Made by a program: the position numbers and the translations under genes
Shown here: positions 6,443-15,786 of the stretch, in pieces
Layout: each line of letters starts with the position of its first letter
How positions within the stretch are numbered: position 1 is the stretch's first letter
Notes under the pieces: generated by a model
Databases searched by the model: none
Told to the model about the DNA's origin: nothing
Seen by the model: only the letters and a program-made list of their open reading frames with translations
Assembly (NCBI GenBank): GCA_017983495.1
Contig: JAGOBH010000002.1
Span: 124,001-188,000 of the forward strand
DNA from: Pyrinomonadaceae bacterium
Lineage (GTDB): Bacteria > Acidobacteriota > Blastocatellia > Pyrinomonadales > Pyrinomonadaceae
DNA: 64,000 nt
Direction of reading: 5' to 3'

Positions 6443-7354
6443 TTACCAATCTCCTCCGGCACCACCGCCGCCAAAATCCCCGCCGCCGCCAAATCCGCCC
6501 CAATCGCTGCCGCCACCAGACGAACCGCCCCAATCGCTTGATGACGATGACGAACCGCCGGATCCACCGCTTAAAATGCCGCCGATGATCCACGGCAACG
6601 CACTCGAATCACCGCCGCCGCCGCTTCCACCGCCGCCGAATCCGCCTCCGCCCCATCGGTCTCGGTCGCCTTTGGTTGGGCCTTTGCCCTTGCCTGAAAA
6701 GATCAGTATCAGTATGACGATGATTATCGCCAAACAGCAAACGATGCTGAAAATGGGCGGTTTTACGGTGTCGCTGCTTGGTGATGCCGGCTGTTGCGGG
6801 GCGGACGCTTTGTTGCCATTGCCCTCGATCTGGTTGATGAAGGCTTCGATCGTGTCAGCTATGCCCTTGCCATAGTTACCCTTCTTAAATTCGGGAACCA
6901 GATATTGTCGCTGCAAACTCCCGGCGATACCGTCGGGTAATTCGTCTTCAAGATCCTTACTGATCTGAGTGAAATATTTACGGTCATCGACGGCCACCAC
7001 AAGCAAGGCGCTAGGATTATCGTCAAGTTTTGAACCGATCTTCCATCCGCGGGCGACCGCAAGCGAGTAATCGAATATCGCACGATCTCCGGTGGTATTT
7101 ACGACAACCACCGCGATCTCAACCGGCGGGTTCGTGCCTTCCTTGAATAGTCTTAGACGGGTTTCGAGCTGTTGTTTGGTTGCGGCGTCGATGACACCGG
7201 CGTAATCGTTGACAAAACCGGTCGGAGCCGGCAAGGGCGAGGTGTTTTGCGACCAAGGCTGAGCTTCCTGGCCAAATGATATCGAGGCTGTCAGTAGCAA
7301 AACCATGACAGCGAAGAAACAAGCTAAACGGGCCGAAGCGATGTTTTTTCTCAT
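6443..7354 (-). CDS. TPM domain (YgcG-type) membrane protein
   Basis: A 303-residue protein with a signal peptide (about residues 1-28, ending ISFGQ). A TPM domain follows (about 45-170: FVNDYAGVIDAATKQQLE, VEIAVVVVNTTGD, ALLVVAVDDRKYF), then a transmembrane helix (about 203-224) and a Gly/Ser/Trp-rich tail (GGGGFGGGGSGGGG repeats) ending in GGDW. This matches YgcG-like proteins, which are implicated in photosystem repair in plants and are of unknown envelope role in bacteria. It is first in a three-gene set with the nucleotidyltransferase and LemA. The tail's low complexity creates false reading frames on both strands. Confidence 0.9.
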   Translation of the reverse strand: MRKNIASARLACFFAVMVLLLTASISFGQEAQPWSQNTSPLPAPTGFVNDYAGVIDAATKQQLETRLRLFKEGTNPPVEIAVVVVNTTGDRAIFDYSLAVARGWKIGSKLDDNPSALLVVAVDDRKYFTQISKDLEDELPDGIAGSLQRQYLVPEFKKGNYGKGIADTIEAFINQIEGNGNKASAPQQPASPSSDTVKPPIFSIVCCLAIIIVILILIFSGKGKGPTKGDRDRWGGGGFGGGGSGGGGDSSALPWIIGGILSGGSGGSSSSSSDWGGSSGGGSDWGGFGGGGDFGGGGAGGDW

Positions 7355-7406
7355 TCTTTGTTCGATGATCTTGCCAATTATATCAATATTACGATCCGAT
7401 TGCCGC

Positions 7407-9314
7407 TCATGTTCCCGATTTCGATCTGTTCAACGCAACGCCGACGATCTTTCCGCGAAATATGCGAACGGCTCGCTGCACCGCAGGGTGGGAGTTTGCG
7501 TAGGCAAGCAATTCTTCTTCCGTCGGGGCGGAACTGAGATTCGGCATATCGCCTGCGACGATCTCCGGCTCGGGTGCCGGCAGCATCGAACTGATATCGT
7601 ATGCCGGAGCCGTCGCCGCTGACGACTGAACTGGCGGCAAAACCGCCGACATTGGCCGAGGTTCGTCTATCAAGTTGCCGAGAAGTATTTCTACTAGCTG
7701 CAACGAACTCTTAAGCGGCAATAGATCGTCGCCGGTGACCGCGAGTTTTTCTTCGTAAGCATTGTCGAGGACTTTGTCGTCAATATGCTCAAGATCTTCG
7801 GCCGAGATCATCGGCAGTCGAACTGGCATAGATTTAGCGTCGAACGACGGTTTGTATGAGCGTTCAACGATCGGCCGCGGAGGCTCGGGCGGAGGATCAA
7901 CCGGCGGCTCAGTGATCAGGTCTGGCGGTTCAGCCAGATCGAACGGTGGCTCGTCAAAAAACTCGATAGGCGGCTCGATCTCTAGCACGGGCGGAGGTTC
8001 CGGCTCGACTAAAACCGGGACGGAGGGCTCCAATTCGGGTTCGGGGATCGTTTCAGGCACTCGTTCGGCGGTCTTTGAGACCGGCTCAACGAGATTCAGA
8101 GTTTTTTTTTCCTCGAAGGTGGGCGGGACAGTCGACGCGGTTGACGGAACACCGCTCGCGATCGCGTCAAGGCGTTCGAGCAGCGATTCGACCGATGTGA
8201 CGCGACGCATCTCGATCAATTTTACCAGCCCGATCTCAAGCACATACCGCGAATGCGAAGCTTCTTTCAGTTTGGTCTCGGTCTCGGCAAGCGAATTAAA
8301 GAACCGCAGGACATCGGATTCGGTAAAGCCCTCGGACATACGAGCCATATCGGCGGCGTCGATCACGGCGGTCTCGAAAAACTTAGGATCGTCGCCGGCT
8401 ACCTTGAAAACCATCATATCGCGAAATACGCCGAGCATGTCGCGGCAAAAATTACGCAGATCATGACCACGGGCGACCAGGTCGTCGACAACATTCAGTA
8501 ACTCCTTAGCGTCGCGGCCGGCGATCGCGTTGACGACGCGTGTAAGTATCTCGACACCGGCAAAACCGAGCGAGCCGGCAACATCGATCGTCGTGATCTT
8601 TTCACCGGAAAAACTGATCACTTGGTCGAAATTGCTCTGGGCGTCCCGCATCGATCCCTCGCCCGATCGGGCGATCTCGCGTAACGCGTCATCGGAAACG
8701 TCGATCTTTTCTGCATCGGCTATCAGCCTGAGCCGATCGTAGATCTTCTGCAGGGCGATTGTTCGAAATTCGAATTCCTGACAGCGTGACTGGATGGTGA
8801 CGGGCACCTTGTGCAATTCCGTCGTAGCCATGATGAAAACGACATCATCCGGCGGCTCTTCGATCGTTTTTAGAAGAGCGTTGAACGAGTGGTTAGAAAG
8901 CTGATGAACCTCGTCGATGATAAAGATCTTGTAACGGTCGCGGGCCGGCCGCACCTGAATGCCGTCAAGAACGATGTCACGGATCTTTTCGACCTGTGTA
9001 TTCGACGCCGCGTCAAATTCCATTACGTCGAGCGAACGACTTTCCGAGATCTCCAGACACGACGGGCATGCGTCCACAGCATTTGTCGAACATGGCTGAA
9101 GATTGGGTTTGTCGGTCTTGTGACAGTTAAGCGATTTGGCCAAGATTCGTGCGGTCGTCGTTTTGCCGACACCGCGGGCACCCGAAAACAGATACGCGTG
9201 ATGAAGACGGTCATGCTCGATGGCATTACGCAATGTATGCGTAATTACCTCTTGACCAGTAACTTCCTCAAAAGTTTGCGGTCGCCATTTGCGGGCAATC
9301 ACCTGATAAGACAT
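7407..9314 (-). CDS. dnaX: DNA polymerase III subunits gamma/tau
   Basis: Clamp-loader ATPase of the replicative polymerase. A Walker A motif GARGVGKTTT (residues 45-54), a four-Cys zinc site (Cys64, 75, 83, 86), the Walker B/sensor region FIIDEVHQLS and the SRC motif (about 176-178) define the AAA+ part. Domain III runs to about residue 375. A Pro/Glu-rich linker follows (about 395-480), then the tau-specific C-terminus. At codons 402-405 the mRNA has nine consecutive A residues; insertion or loss of one A puts translation into frames that stop within five codons, which would yield a gamma form of about 405-409 residues. Confidence 0.95.
   Translation of the reverse strand: MSYQVIARKWRPQTFEEVTGQEVITHTLRNAIEHDRLHHAYLFSGARGVGKTTTARILAKSLNCHKTDKPNLQPCSTNAVDACPSCLEISESRSLDVMEFDAASNTQVEKIRDIVLDGIQVRPARDRYKIFIIDEVHQLSNHSFNALLKTIEEPPDDVVFIMATTELHKVPVTIQSRCQEFEFRTIALQKIYDRLRLIADAEKIDVSDDALREIARSGEGSMRDAQSNFDQVISFSGEKITTIDVAGSLGFAGVEILTRVVNAIAGRDAKELLNVVDDLVARGHDLRNFCRDMLGVFRDMMVFKVAGDDPKFFETAVIDAADMARMSEGFTESDVLRFFNSLAETETKLKEASHSRYVLEIGLVKLIEMRRVTSVESLLERLDAIASGVPSTASTVPPTFEEKKTLNLVEPVSKTAERVPETIPEPELEPSVPVLVEPEPPPVLEIEPPIEFFDEPPFDLAEPPDLITEPPVDPPPEPPRPIVERSYKPSFDAKSMPVRLPMISAEDLEHIDDKVLDNAYEEKLAVTGDDLLPLKSSLQLVEILLGNLIDEPRPMSAVLPPVQSSAATAPAYDISSMLPAPEPEIVAGDMPNLSSAPTEEELLAYANSHPAVQRAVRIFRGKIVGVALNRSKSGT
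8069..8110 (-). other. Candidate dnaX slippage site (A9 run plus downstream hairpin)
   Basis: On the coding strand, A9 (positions 8110-8102) overlaps Glu402-Lys403-Lys404-Thr405. With one extra A the frame reads Asn-Ser-Glu-Ser-Arg-stop; with one fewer it reads Leu-stop. An 18-nt spacer is followed by a 6-bp hairpin (CGGTCT/AGACCG, 8083-8069). In Thermus thermophilus an A9 run in dnaX causes transcriptional slippage, and in E. coli a related A-rich site causes -1 frameshifting, both giving gamma. The position just after domain III fits the same function. Confidence 0.6.
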
Positions 9315-9537
9315 TCCCTCAAGAATAAAGCATTAACGGAAAAGTATAAAGTGACAATGGGAAGACTCGATCATGAGGCGGATATGTCATTCGGAATATT
9401 GCATAGGGGAAGTATATTGCAAACGAAGCGTTCGAAGTTTCGCCCGAAGGGAATGCCTATGAAAGTTACCAATTGGGGAATATAATCGAGGTAGACCTTC
9501 GCTTTTTGGCAAGAGCATTGTAATGGAGAACGGAAAT

Positions 9538-12500
9538 ATGAAGACCACGCTAGCTAAATACATTACGATCCAGTTCGTTTTAACAGCTATTTTTTCATTA
9601 GTATTCGCGTCGGGTGTTTTCGCAGCCGCTACCGTTGATGAGAGCTATTTTCCGGTCATTTCTAAACCGTTGAATGCTGACGTCCAAACCGGCCAACTTG
9701 TCCAGTCGGATGGCAAGGTGCTCATTTGGGGGGCGAACTACGCGATCGAAGGCCAAGGTAAGGGCATGATCGCTCGATTGAATGTCGATGGTTTGGTCGA
9801 TAATACGTTCAATTTTTGTCGGTGTATCCCAACGATCTTTGGCGTTGGATTGGCCGCCGATGGTAAGTTCATCGTTGCCGGAGCGGGAATTAATGGGCAG
9901 TCGAGAGTGGTCAGATTGAATTCGGACGGTTCGCAAGATCCGAGTTTTAATACGGCTTTCAGCGGGTTTCTTGGTTCGAGCGCTGATTTTTATGGCTTTG
10001 CTCCCGACGGCAAGATCTACGTCACGCATTACGGAAGCCTAGGCAGCGGATACCACGCCGGATATCTACTGAGGCTTAATACTGATGGCACGCAGGATAC
10101 ATCATTTTCTGTTATCTATTACGATAGCGGCAGGCTGATCTGGGGTTATTTACGTTCAATAGCTGTTTTGCCGTCCGGCAAAATCTATATTGCCGTTACC
10201 AGTTTTTCCGGCGGGCAACCTTCTGCCTATCTTCGACGATTCAATGTTGACGGAACACCGGATACAACCTGGGAACAACCGTCTATGGCATCGTTCCAGA
10301 CCGACATTCAGACTCTTGCACTCCAGCCGGACGAGGCTCTGCTTGTCGGTGGTTCATTTTCTTCAATGAACGGCGTTAGCAGGCCAAACTTTATTCGGCT
10401 GCTTCCTGCCGGAAATGTTGATCTTGGTTTCACACCTGCGTCGACCATGTCGATCGTCCAGCAGATCAGGCCGTTGGCAAGCGGCAAGATATTGTATTCA
10501 AGTGGAGGCAGACTCGCTCGGCTGAATTCGGACGGATCGGTGGATAGTAGCTATGTTTTTCCGACGACGATCACCGCAATTCAACGTAAATGGTCAATTA
10601 GTTCGACCGAACAGACCGTTTTTTATGCAAGTGTGCCGGACGGTTCGTATAGATTTTTTAGACTGAACGATGACGGTGACATCGATGCCTCTTTCAACCC
10701 AAATGTTTCGATCTTTGGCCAAGCCTACGCATTGGCCGTTCAGCCTGACAACAAGACTATAGTTGCTGGTTCGTTTTCTTTCGCAAACAGCTCGTCGCGA
10801 ACTAATATCGCGCGATTTAATGTCGATGGCACGACCGACACTGCATTCGATCCCGGCACAGGGTTTAATCAAGTGCCCTCTCGAATAGTTGTTCAGTCGG
10901 ACGGAAAGATCCTCGTGGCCGGGCCCTTTACGACTTTCAATGGCTCTTCCGTTAGCGGACTTGTTCGGTTGAACTCAAACGGTTCGCTTGATGCGGCATT
11001 TGCACCGGTTCTCACCGGCGTTAACGGAACAGAGCTCGAGCCGGACGGCAAGATACTTGTCTTCGGCAGTTTTACGCTCGTGAACGGCATTGCTAAACAG
11101 CGTCTAGCTCGTCTGAACTCGGACGGCTCGCTCGACAATACATTTAACGCCCAGATCGCATCGGGCGGAGTTTATTCAGCGATCCAGGAAGCCGGCGGCC
11201 AATATATCGTTGGCGGAGCTTTCTCGGGCGTGGACGGATTTAACCGCTCGAACCTGGTCCGCTTGAACACGAACGGCAGTATCGATCTTAATTTCACTGC
11301 TACCGGTGTCCCGACCATCAACGAGGTCAAGCCCGTCGCAGGTGGCAAGTATGTTTGCATTTCCGGAGCCGGTGCCCCTAGCGGACTCCTGCGCAGGAAC
11401 AATGACGGTTCGGCGGATGCTACGTTCAAGAACAACACGTTCCTCGGCAATTCTGATCCCCGGCTTTATGCGATGTTGGTTCAGCCTGATGGTACGCTTA
11501 TCGTCGGCGGCAACTTTTATTCGATAAATAGCGTCTCTCGGGGCAATATCGCGCGGTTCGATGCAAACGGCAATCTCGATACACTGTTCTTCCCGACCGG
11601 TGCGAATACGGTGGTGAACGCACTGGCCCGGCAGGTAAATGGCGATGTCATTGTCGGGGGGCAGTTTACGAGTTTCAATAACTTTACACGTTCGGGAATT
11701 GCTCGTGTGACGCCGGGAGCCTTGGTGCGTGTGACGCCGTTCGATTATGACGGCGATGGACGTGCTGATGTTTCGGTGTTCCGTGCATCGGAGGGCCGTT
11801 GGTATTTACTGCGAAGCTCAGATCTGACGATGACTCTGACCAATTTTGCAATGGCGGGCGACATTCCCACTCCTGCTGATTTTGACGGCGATGGCAAGAC
11901 GGACATTGCGATCTACAGGCCATCGAACGGCGATTGGTGGTCGATCAGCAGTTCAACCGGTCAGCAGATCAACGGCAGCTTTGGCCAGACCGGCGGTATT
12001 CCGCTGCCTTCTGATTTTACCGGCGACGGACGTGCTGACTACATTGTGTTCAAACCCGCCACCAGTAGTTGGTTCCGTATTAACAGTGCGAATGGTCAAA
12101 GTTCGGGATTGAACTTTGGATCTGCCGGCGATAAACCGGTGATCGGTGATTTCAATGGTGACGGCAAGTCGGACCCTGCGATCTACAGGCCGTCTGATGG
12201 CAATTGGTGGTGGCTTAGTAGTGCCGACGGTGTCCAGCGGGCGACCCGTTGGGGAATTGCTGAAGATATTCCAGTCAGTGGGGATTTTGATGGCGACGGC
12301 AGAACGGACTTCACTGTGTTCCGCCCGTCGACCGGTGTCTGGTATATCTACAACAGCAGCAACGGATCATCTACGATCTTTCCATTCGGGCTTGGCGGTG
12401 ATAAACCGGTCGCGGCGGATTACGATGGCGATGGCAGATTCGACGTTTCTGTTTACCGGCCTTCCGACGGCATTTGGTATTTGCTGCGGTCAACATCCGG

Positions 12501-12564
12501 ATTCGGAGGCGTACGTTGGGGAATAAGTACCGATATTCCAACTCCGAATGCGTTTGTCCCCTGA
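9538..12564 (+). CDS. Large secreted delta-60 / FG-GAP repeat protein
   Basis: The roughly 1,008-residue product has a signal peptide (about 1-29, ending GVFAAA). A long series of delta-60-type beta-propeller repeats follows (pattern R.N.DG..D..F, with QPDGK and VGG.F as companions; about residues 40-720). The C-terminus has six FG-GAP/VCBS-like repeats of about 47 residues (DFDGDGK.D...YRPS.G.WW), whose DxDGDG loops probably bind calcium. The last repeat ends DIPTPNAFVP. The ATG at 9538 was chosen because GGAG lies before it; another ATG at 9523 adds five residues. It is probably cell-surface or extracellular. No enzymatic motif is seen. Confidence 0.88.
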   Translation: MKTTLAKYITIQFVLTAIFSLVFASGVFAAATVDESYFPVISKPLNADVQTGQLVQSDGKVLIWGANYAIEGQGKGMIARLNVDGLVDNTFNFCRCIPTIFGVGLAADGKFIVAGAGINGQSRVVRLNSDGSQDPSFNTAFSGFLGSSADFYGFAPDGKIYVTHYGSLGSGYHAGYLLRLNTDGTQDTSFSVIYYDSGRLIWGYLRSIAVLPSGKIYIAVTSFSGGQPSAYLRRFNVDGTPDTTWEQPSMASFQTDIQTLALQPDEALLVGGSFSSMNGVSRPNFIRLLPAGNVDLGFTPASTMSIVQQIRPLASGKILYSSGGRLARLNSDGSVDSSYVFPTTITAIQRKWSISSTEQTVFYASVPDGSYRFFRLNDDGDIDASFNPNVSIFGQAYALAVQPDNKTIVAGSFSFANSSSRTNIARFNVDGTTDTAFDPGTGFNQVPSRIVVQSDGKILVAGPFTTFNGSSVSGLVRLNSNGSLDAAFAPVLTGVNGTELEPDGKILVFGSFTLVNGIAKQRLARLNSDGSLDNTFNAQIASGGVYSAIQEAGGQYIVGGAFSGVDGFNRSNLVRLNTNGSIDLNFTATGVPTINEVKPVAGGKYVCISGAGAPSGLLRRNNDGSADATFKNNTFLGNSDPRLYAMLVQPDGTLIVGGNFYSINSVSRGNIARFDANGNLDTLFFPTGANTVVNALARQVNGDVIVGGQFTSFNNFTRSGIARVTPGALVRVTPFDYDGDGRADVSVFRASEGRWYLLRSSDLTMTLTNFAMAGDIPTPADFDGDGKTDIAIYRPSNGDWWSISSSTGQQINGSFGQTGGIPLPSDFTGDGRADYIVFKPATSSWFRINSANGQSSGLNFGSAGDKPVIGDFNGDGKSDPAIYRPSDGNWWWLSSADGVQRATRWGIAEDIPVSGDFDGDGRTDFTVFRPSTGVWYIYNSSNGSSTIFPFGLGGDKPVAADYDGDGRFDVSVYRPSDGIWYLLRSTSGFGGVRWGISTDIPTPNAFVP

Positions 12565-12587
12565 ATGCTGTTAACTTCTGTTCAAAC

Positions 12588-12625
12588 ATGCGGGAGAGTT
12601 TCACGGCTTTCCCGCATTTGTTTGG
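12588..12625 (+). terminator. Intrinsic terminator after the delta-60 protein gene
   Basis: Stem arms at 12588-12598 (ATGCGGGAGAG) and 12607-12617 pair with one G-T wobble around an 8-base loop, followed by TTGTTTGG. It is moderately strong and lies 24 bp after the stop codon. Confidence 0.6.
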
Positions 12626-12754
12626 GAAGGTTACCGACTTGGGGCTGATTTCGGGCCTTCGGTTCCTTTCTCAAAAAAAATGCGGAAATGTGATATGCGT
12701 CCTAATCACAAATCGATGACAATACTATTCTGATGAAAGGAGTGTTTATTACAT

Positions 12755-15499
12755 ATGGCGAAAGCGGAGAAAAATCACAAATACGTTTACTTTTTTGGCG
12801 GCGGCAGGGCAGACGGTAACGAGTCTATGAAGAACCTGCTGGGAGGCAAAGGAGCCAATCTGGCTGAAATGGCCGGCCACCCGAAACTGAAGTTGCCGGT
12901 TCCACCGGGTTTTACCGTCACGACCGAAGTTTGCACTTATCTGAATCAACACAAGAAAAGTTACCCGAATCCACTGAAATCGCAGGTCGAAGCGGCCATG
13001 GCGAAGATGGAGAAGCTGATCGGCAAGAAGTTCGGCGATCAAAGTGATCCTTTGCTCGTGTCGATAAGGTCGGGAGCTCGCCGTTCAATGCCCGGAATGA
13101 TGGAGACCGTTTTGAACGTTGGCCTAAACGACGACACCATAAAGGGACTGATCGAGCGTAGCGGAGATGAAAGATTCGCATACGACGCGTATCGACGACT
13201 GATCATGATGTACGCCGACGTGGTCATGGAGAAGGGTGCGGGGATCGAACCGAAGGGCGGCAAGGGCGTCCGAAAGGTGCTCGACGAAAAGCTCGACGCC
13301 ATCAAAAAAGAAAATGGCTATAAGAGCGACACGGATCTGACTGTCGCGGAGTTGAAGTCTCTCGTAAAGGACTTCAAGAAAACCGTAAAAAAGGTTCTTG
13401 GAAAAGATTTTCCTGAAGATCCCTGGGAGCAAATGTGGGGCGGAATTGGTGCAGTTTTCAGCAGTTGGACCGGTAAGCGTGCTATCGAGTACCGTGCGAT
13501 CGAAAACATCCCTGACGAATGGGGAACGGCAGTAAACGTGCAGGCGATGGTCTTTGGAAATATGGGCGATGACAGCTGCACCGGCGTTGCCTTCACGCGC
13601 AATCCCGGAAACGGCGAGAATCGATTTTACGGCGAGTACCTCGTGAACGCTCAGGGCGAAGACGTGGTGGCGGGCACAAGAACGCCGGCCCCGGTCAACG
13701 AGTATTCAGTTAATGATCAGAGCAGGCACTTCGACACACTCGAAAAGCTAATGCCGGAACTTTACGATGAGCTGTTCAAATATCAGAAACGGCTTGAGGT
13801 GCATTACAAAGACATGCAGGATATCGAGTTCACCATCGAGAAAGGCAAGCTCTATATGCTGCAGTGCCGGGTCGGCAAACGAAACGGTGTCGCGGCGGTT
13901 CGGATGGCGGCCGAGATGCACGCTGAGAAGATGATCGACACTAACACGGCGATTATGAGAGTCGGCCCGAATCAGCTTGTCGAATTACTTCTGCCGATGA
14001 TCGACCCGAAGGCGGAACTTGTCACTAAGCCCATCGCAAAAGGATTGCCCGCCGGCCCGGGCGGTGCACGTGGCCGGGTAGTATTCACCTCTGCTGAGGC
14101 TGTCGAATGGGCTAAACGCGGTGAACAGGTGATTCTGGTTCGCGAAGAAACATCGCCCGAGGATGTCGACGGCATGCACAAATCGCAAGCGATCCTGACG
14201 TCAAAAGGCGGAATGACCTCGCATGCGGCGCTCGTGGCACGAGGATGGGGAAAATGCTGCATCGTCGGTTGTGGTGAGATCGAGATAAACCACGAAGCGG
14301 GTACATTTAAGACCAAAGATGGACACATTGTTCACGAAGGCGACTGGCTAAGCCTGAACGGGACCAAGGGACTAGTTTACGAGGGAAGTATGGACTTGGT
14401 CGACATCGATCTTGACAAGAATCAGTCCTACAAGTACTTGATGAAATTGGTCGACAAGGTCAAGGTTCTCGGAGTTCGAGCCAACGCGGAAACGCCGGAG
14501 GACGCAAAGCAGGCGTTGAAGTTTGGTGCCGAGGGTATCGGACTATTCAGGACGGAGCATATGTTCTACGGCGAAGGCGGCGAAGAGCCGTTGTTCCTTC
14601 TCCGTAAGATGATCGTCAGCAAATCTGAGGAAGAACGGCGAAAAGCTCTCAACGAACTCTTTAAGTATGTCAAGAAAGACGTTAAAGACACCCTAAAGGT
14701 CATGGACGGCCGACCCGTGACTATTCGTTTGCTCGACCCGCCGCTGCACGAATTTGTTCCGCACGACAAGGAAAAACTCAACGAACTGAGCAAGGTGCTC
14801 GGGATAAGCCTGAGCGTGCTGAAACGCCGGGTTATGGCGTTGCATGAAAATAACCCGATGCTTGGCCATCGGGGTGTGAGACTTGGTATCAGCTATCCTG
14901 AGATCACCGAAATGCAGGTCCGGGCGATATTAGAGGCGACCGCTGAGCTTATCAAGGCGGGTAAGAAGGCACTTCCTGAAATAATGATCCCGGTGACGTG
15001 TACATTCAATGAATTGACCCATCAGCGGAAGATCGTCGATGAAGTTTACAAAGAGGTTTGCCTCAAGCAAAAGGTTAAGAAGATACCGTATCTCTACGGC
15101 ACGATGATTGAAACTCCGAGGGCAGCCATTAGAGCCGGGCTTATGGCTTCCGAGGCTGATTTTTTCAGCTACGGGACAAACGATCTGACTCAGATGAGTT
15201 TTGGCTTTAGCCGAGACGACATTGGCGGATTTCTGCCGAAATACCTCGACCTCGGGATATTGCCGTATGATCCTTTCCAGACAATCGACACCGACGGCAT
15301 CGGCGAACTGATCCGCATGGGCATTGACCGCGGACGCGAGATCAAACCGAAGCTGAAAGTGGGCATCTGCGGTGAGCATGGAGGCGATCCGGACAGCGTG
15401 AAATTCTGCCATAAGATCGGTATGAATTACGTTAGCTGTTCGGCTTTCCGTGTGCCGATCGCCCGACTCGCAGCGGCTCAGGCTGCGATCGAGGGGTAG
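12755..15499 (+). CDS. ppdK: Pyruvate, phosphate dikinase
   Basis: Interconverts pyruvate + ATP + phosphate with PEP + AMP + pyrophosphate. The 914-residue protein has all three domains: an N-terminal ATP-binding domain (LLGGKGANLAEM, VSIRSGARRSMPGMMETVLN), the swivelling phosphohistidine domain (GGMTSHAALVARGWGKC; His490) and a C-terminal PEP/pyruvate TIM barrel (GLFRTEHMF, PYLYGTMIETPRA, GICGEHGGDP; Cys872). A strong AAAGGAG ribosome-binding site precedes the ATG. Together with pfkA, gpmA and malic enzyme in this window it points to flexible glycolytic/gluconeogenic flux at the PEP-pyruvate node. Confidence 0.97.
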   Translation: MAKAEKNHKYVYFFGGGRADGNESMKNLLGGKGANLAEMAGHPKLKLPVPPGFTVTTEVCTYLNQHKKSYPNPLKSQVEAAMAKMEKLIGKKFGDQSDPLLVSIRSGARRSMPGMMETVLNVGLNDDTIKGLIERSGDERFAYDAYRRLIMMYADVVMEKGAGIEPKGGKGVRKVLDEKLDAIKKENGYKSDTDLTVAELKSLVKDFKKTVKKVLGKDFPEDPWEQMWGGIGAVFSSWTGKRAIEYRAIENIPDEWGTAVNVQAMVFGNMGDDSCTGVAFTRNPGNGENRFYGEYLVNAQGEDVVAGTRTPAPVNEYSVNDQSRHFDTLEKLMPELYDELFKYQKRLEVHYKDMQDIEFTIEKGKLYMLQCRVGKRNGVAAVRMAAEMHAEKMIDTNTAIMRVGPNQLVELLLPMIDPKAELVTKPIAKGLPAGPGGARGRVVFTSAEAVEWAKRGEQVILVREETSPEDVDGMHKSQAILTSKGGMTSHAALVARGWGKCCIVGCGEIEINHEAGTFKTKDGHIVHEGDWLSLNGTKGLVYEGSMDLVDIDLDKNQSYKYLMKLVDKVKVLGVRANAETPEDAKQALKFGAEGIGLFRTEHMFYGEGGEEPLFLLRKMIVSKSEEERRKALNELFKYVKKDVKDTLKVMDGRPVTIRLLDPPLHEFVPHDKEKLNELSKVLGISLSVLKRRVMALHENNPMLGHRGVRLGISYPEITEMQVRAILEATAELIKAGKKALPEIMIPVTCTFNELTHQRKIVDEVYKEVCLKQKVKKIPYLYGTMIETPRAAIRAGLMASEADFFSYGTNDLTQMSFGFSRDDIGGFLPKYLDLGILPYDPFQTIDTDGIGELIRMGIDRGREIKPKLKVGICGEHGGDPDSVKFCHKIGMNYVSCSAFRVPIARLAAAQAAIEG

Positions 15500-15528
15500 G
15501 GAATTGAAGTCGTAATTGTCAAAAAAAG

Positions 15529-15562
15529 AGGCCGGAGCAATAATTGCCCCGGCCTGTTTTCT
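15529..15562 (+). terminator. Intrinsic terminator after ppdK
   Basis: A GC-rich stem (AGGCCGG 15529-15535 with CCGGCCT 15549-15555, extended inwards by GCA/TGC past one mismatch) is followed by GTTTTCTT. It lies 29 bp after the ppdK stop. Confidence 0.75.
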
Positions 15563-15676
15563 TATGAAATGGTGGCCTCAGACTTAACCGCAACACAAGC
15601 TGAAATCGCTACCGTTGCTCGATTCCTCGCCTAGCGGAGTTCACGACTCAAACCTTGTGCGGAGCCTGAGACCATA

Positions 15677-15767
15677 TGGCGGAAAGGGTGGGATTCGAAC
15701 CCACGGAACCCTTTTGAGGTTCACAGCATTTCCAATGCTGCCAATTCAACCACTCTTGCACCTTTCC
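15677..15767 (-). tRNA. tRNA-Ser (anticodon GGA)
   Basis: The reverse complement folds as a class II tRNA: acceptor GGAAAGG/CCTTTCC, anticodon stem GCA/TGC around loop TTGGAAA (anticodon GGA), a long variable arm (AACCTCAAAAGGGTT) typical of tRNA-Ser, and T-arm GTGGGTTCGAATCCCAC. The discriminator is G and the 3' CCA is encoded (complement TGG at 15677-15679). Confidence 0.93.
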
Positions 15768-15786
15768 GTTCAAATTGAATTGTCAA

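Noticed and set aside
6438..6593. N-terminal extension of the nucleotidyltransferase
   Set aside because: The extra 52 residues come from reading the Gly-rich repeat of the TPM gene in another frame (Arg/Trp-rich); the internal ATG at 6437 begins the conserved fold.
6443..6670. Proline-rich plus-strand protein over the TPM tail
   Set aside because: A reverse-strand reading of GGC/GGT glycine repeats; the TPM gene explains the sequence.
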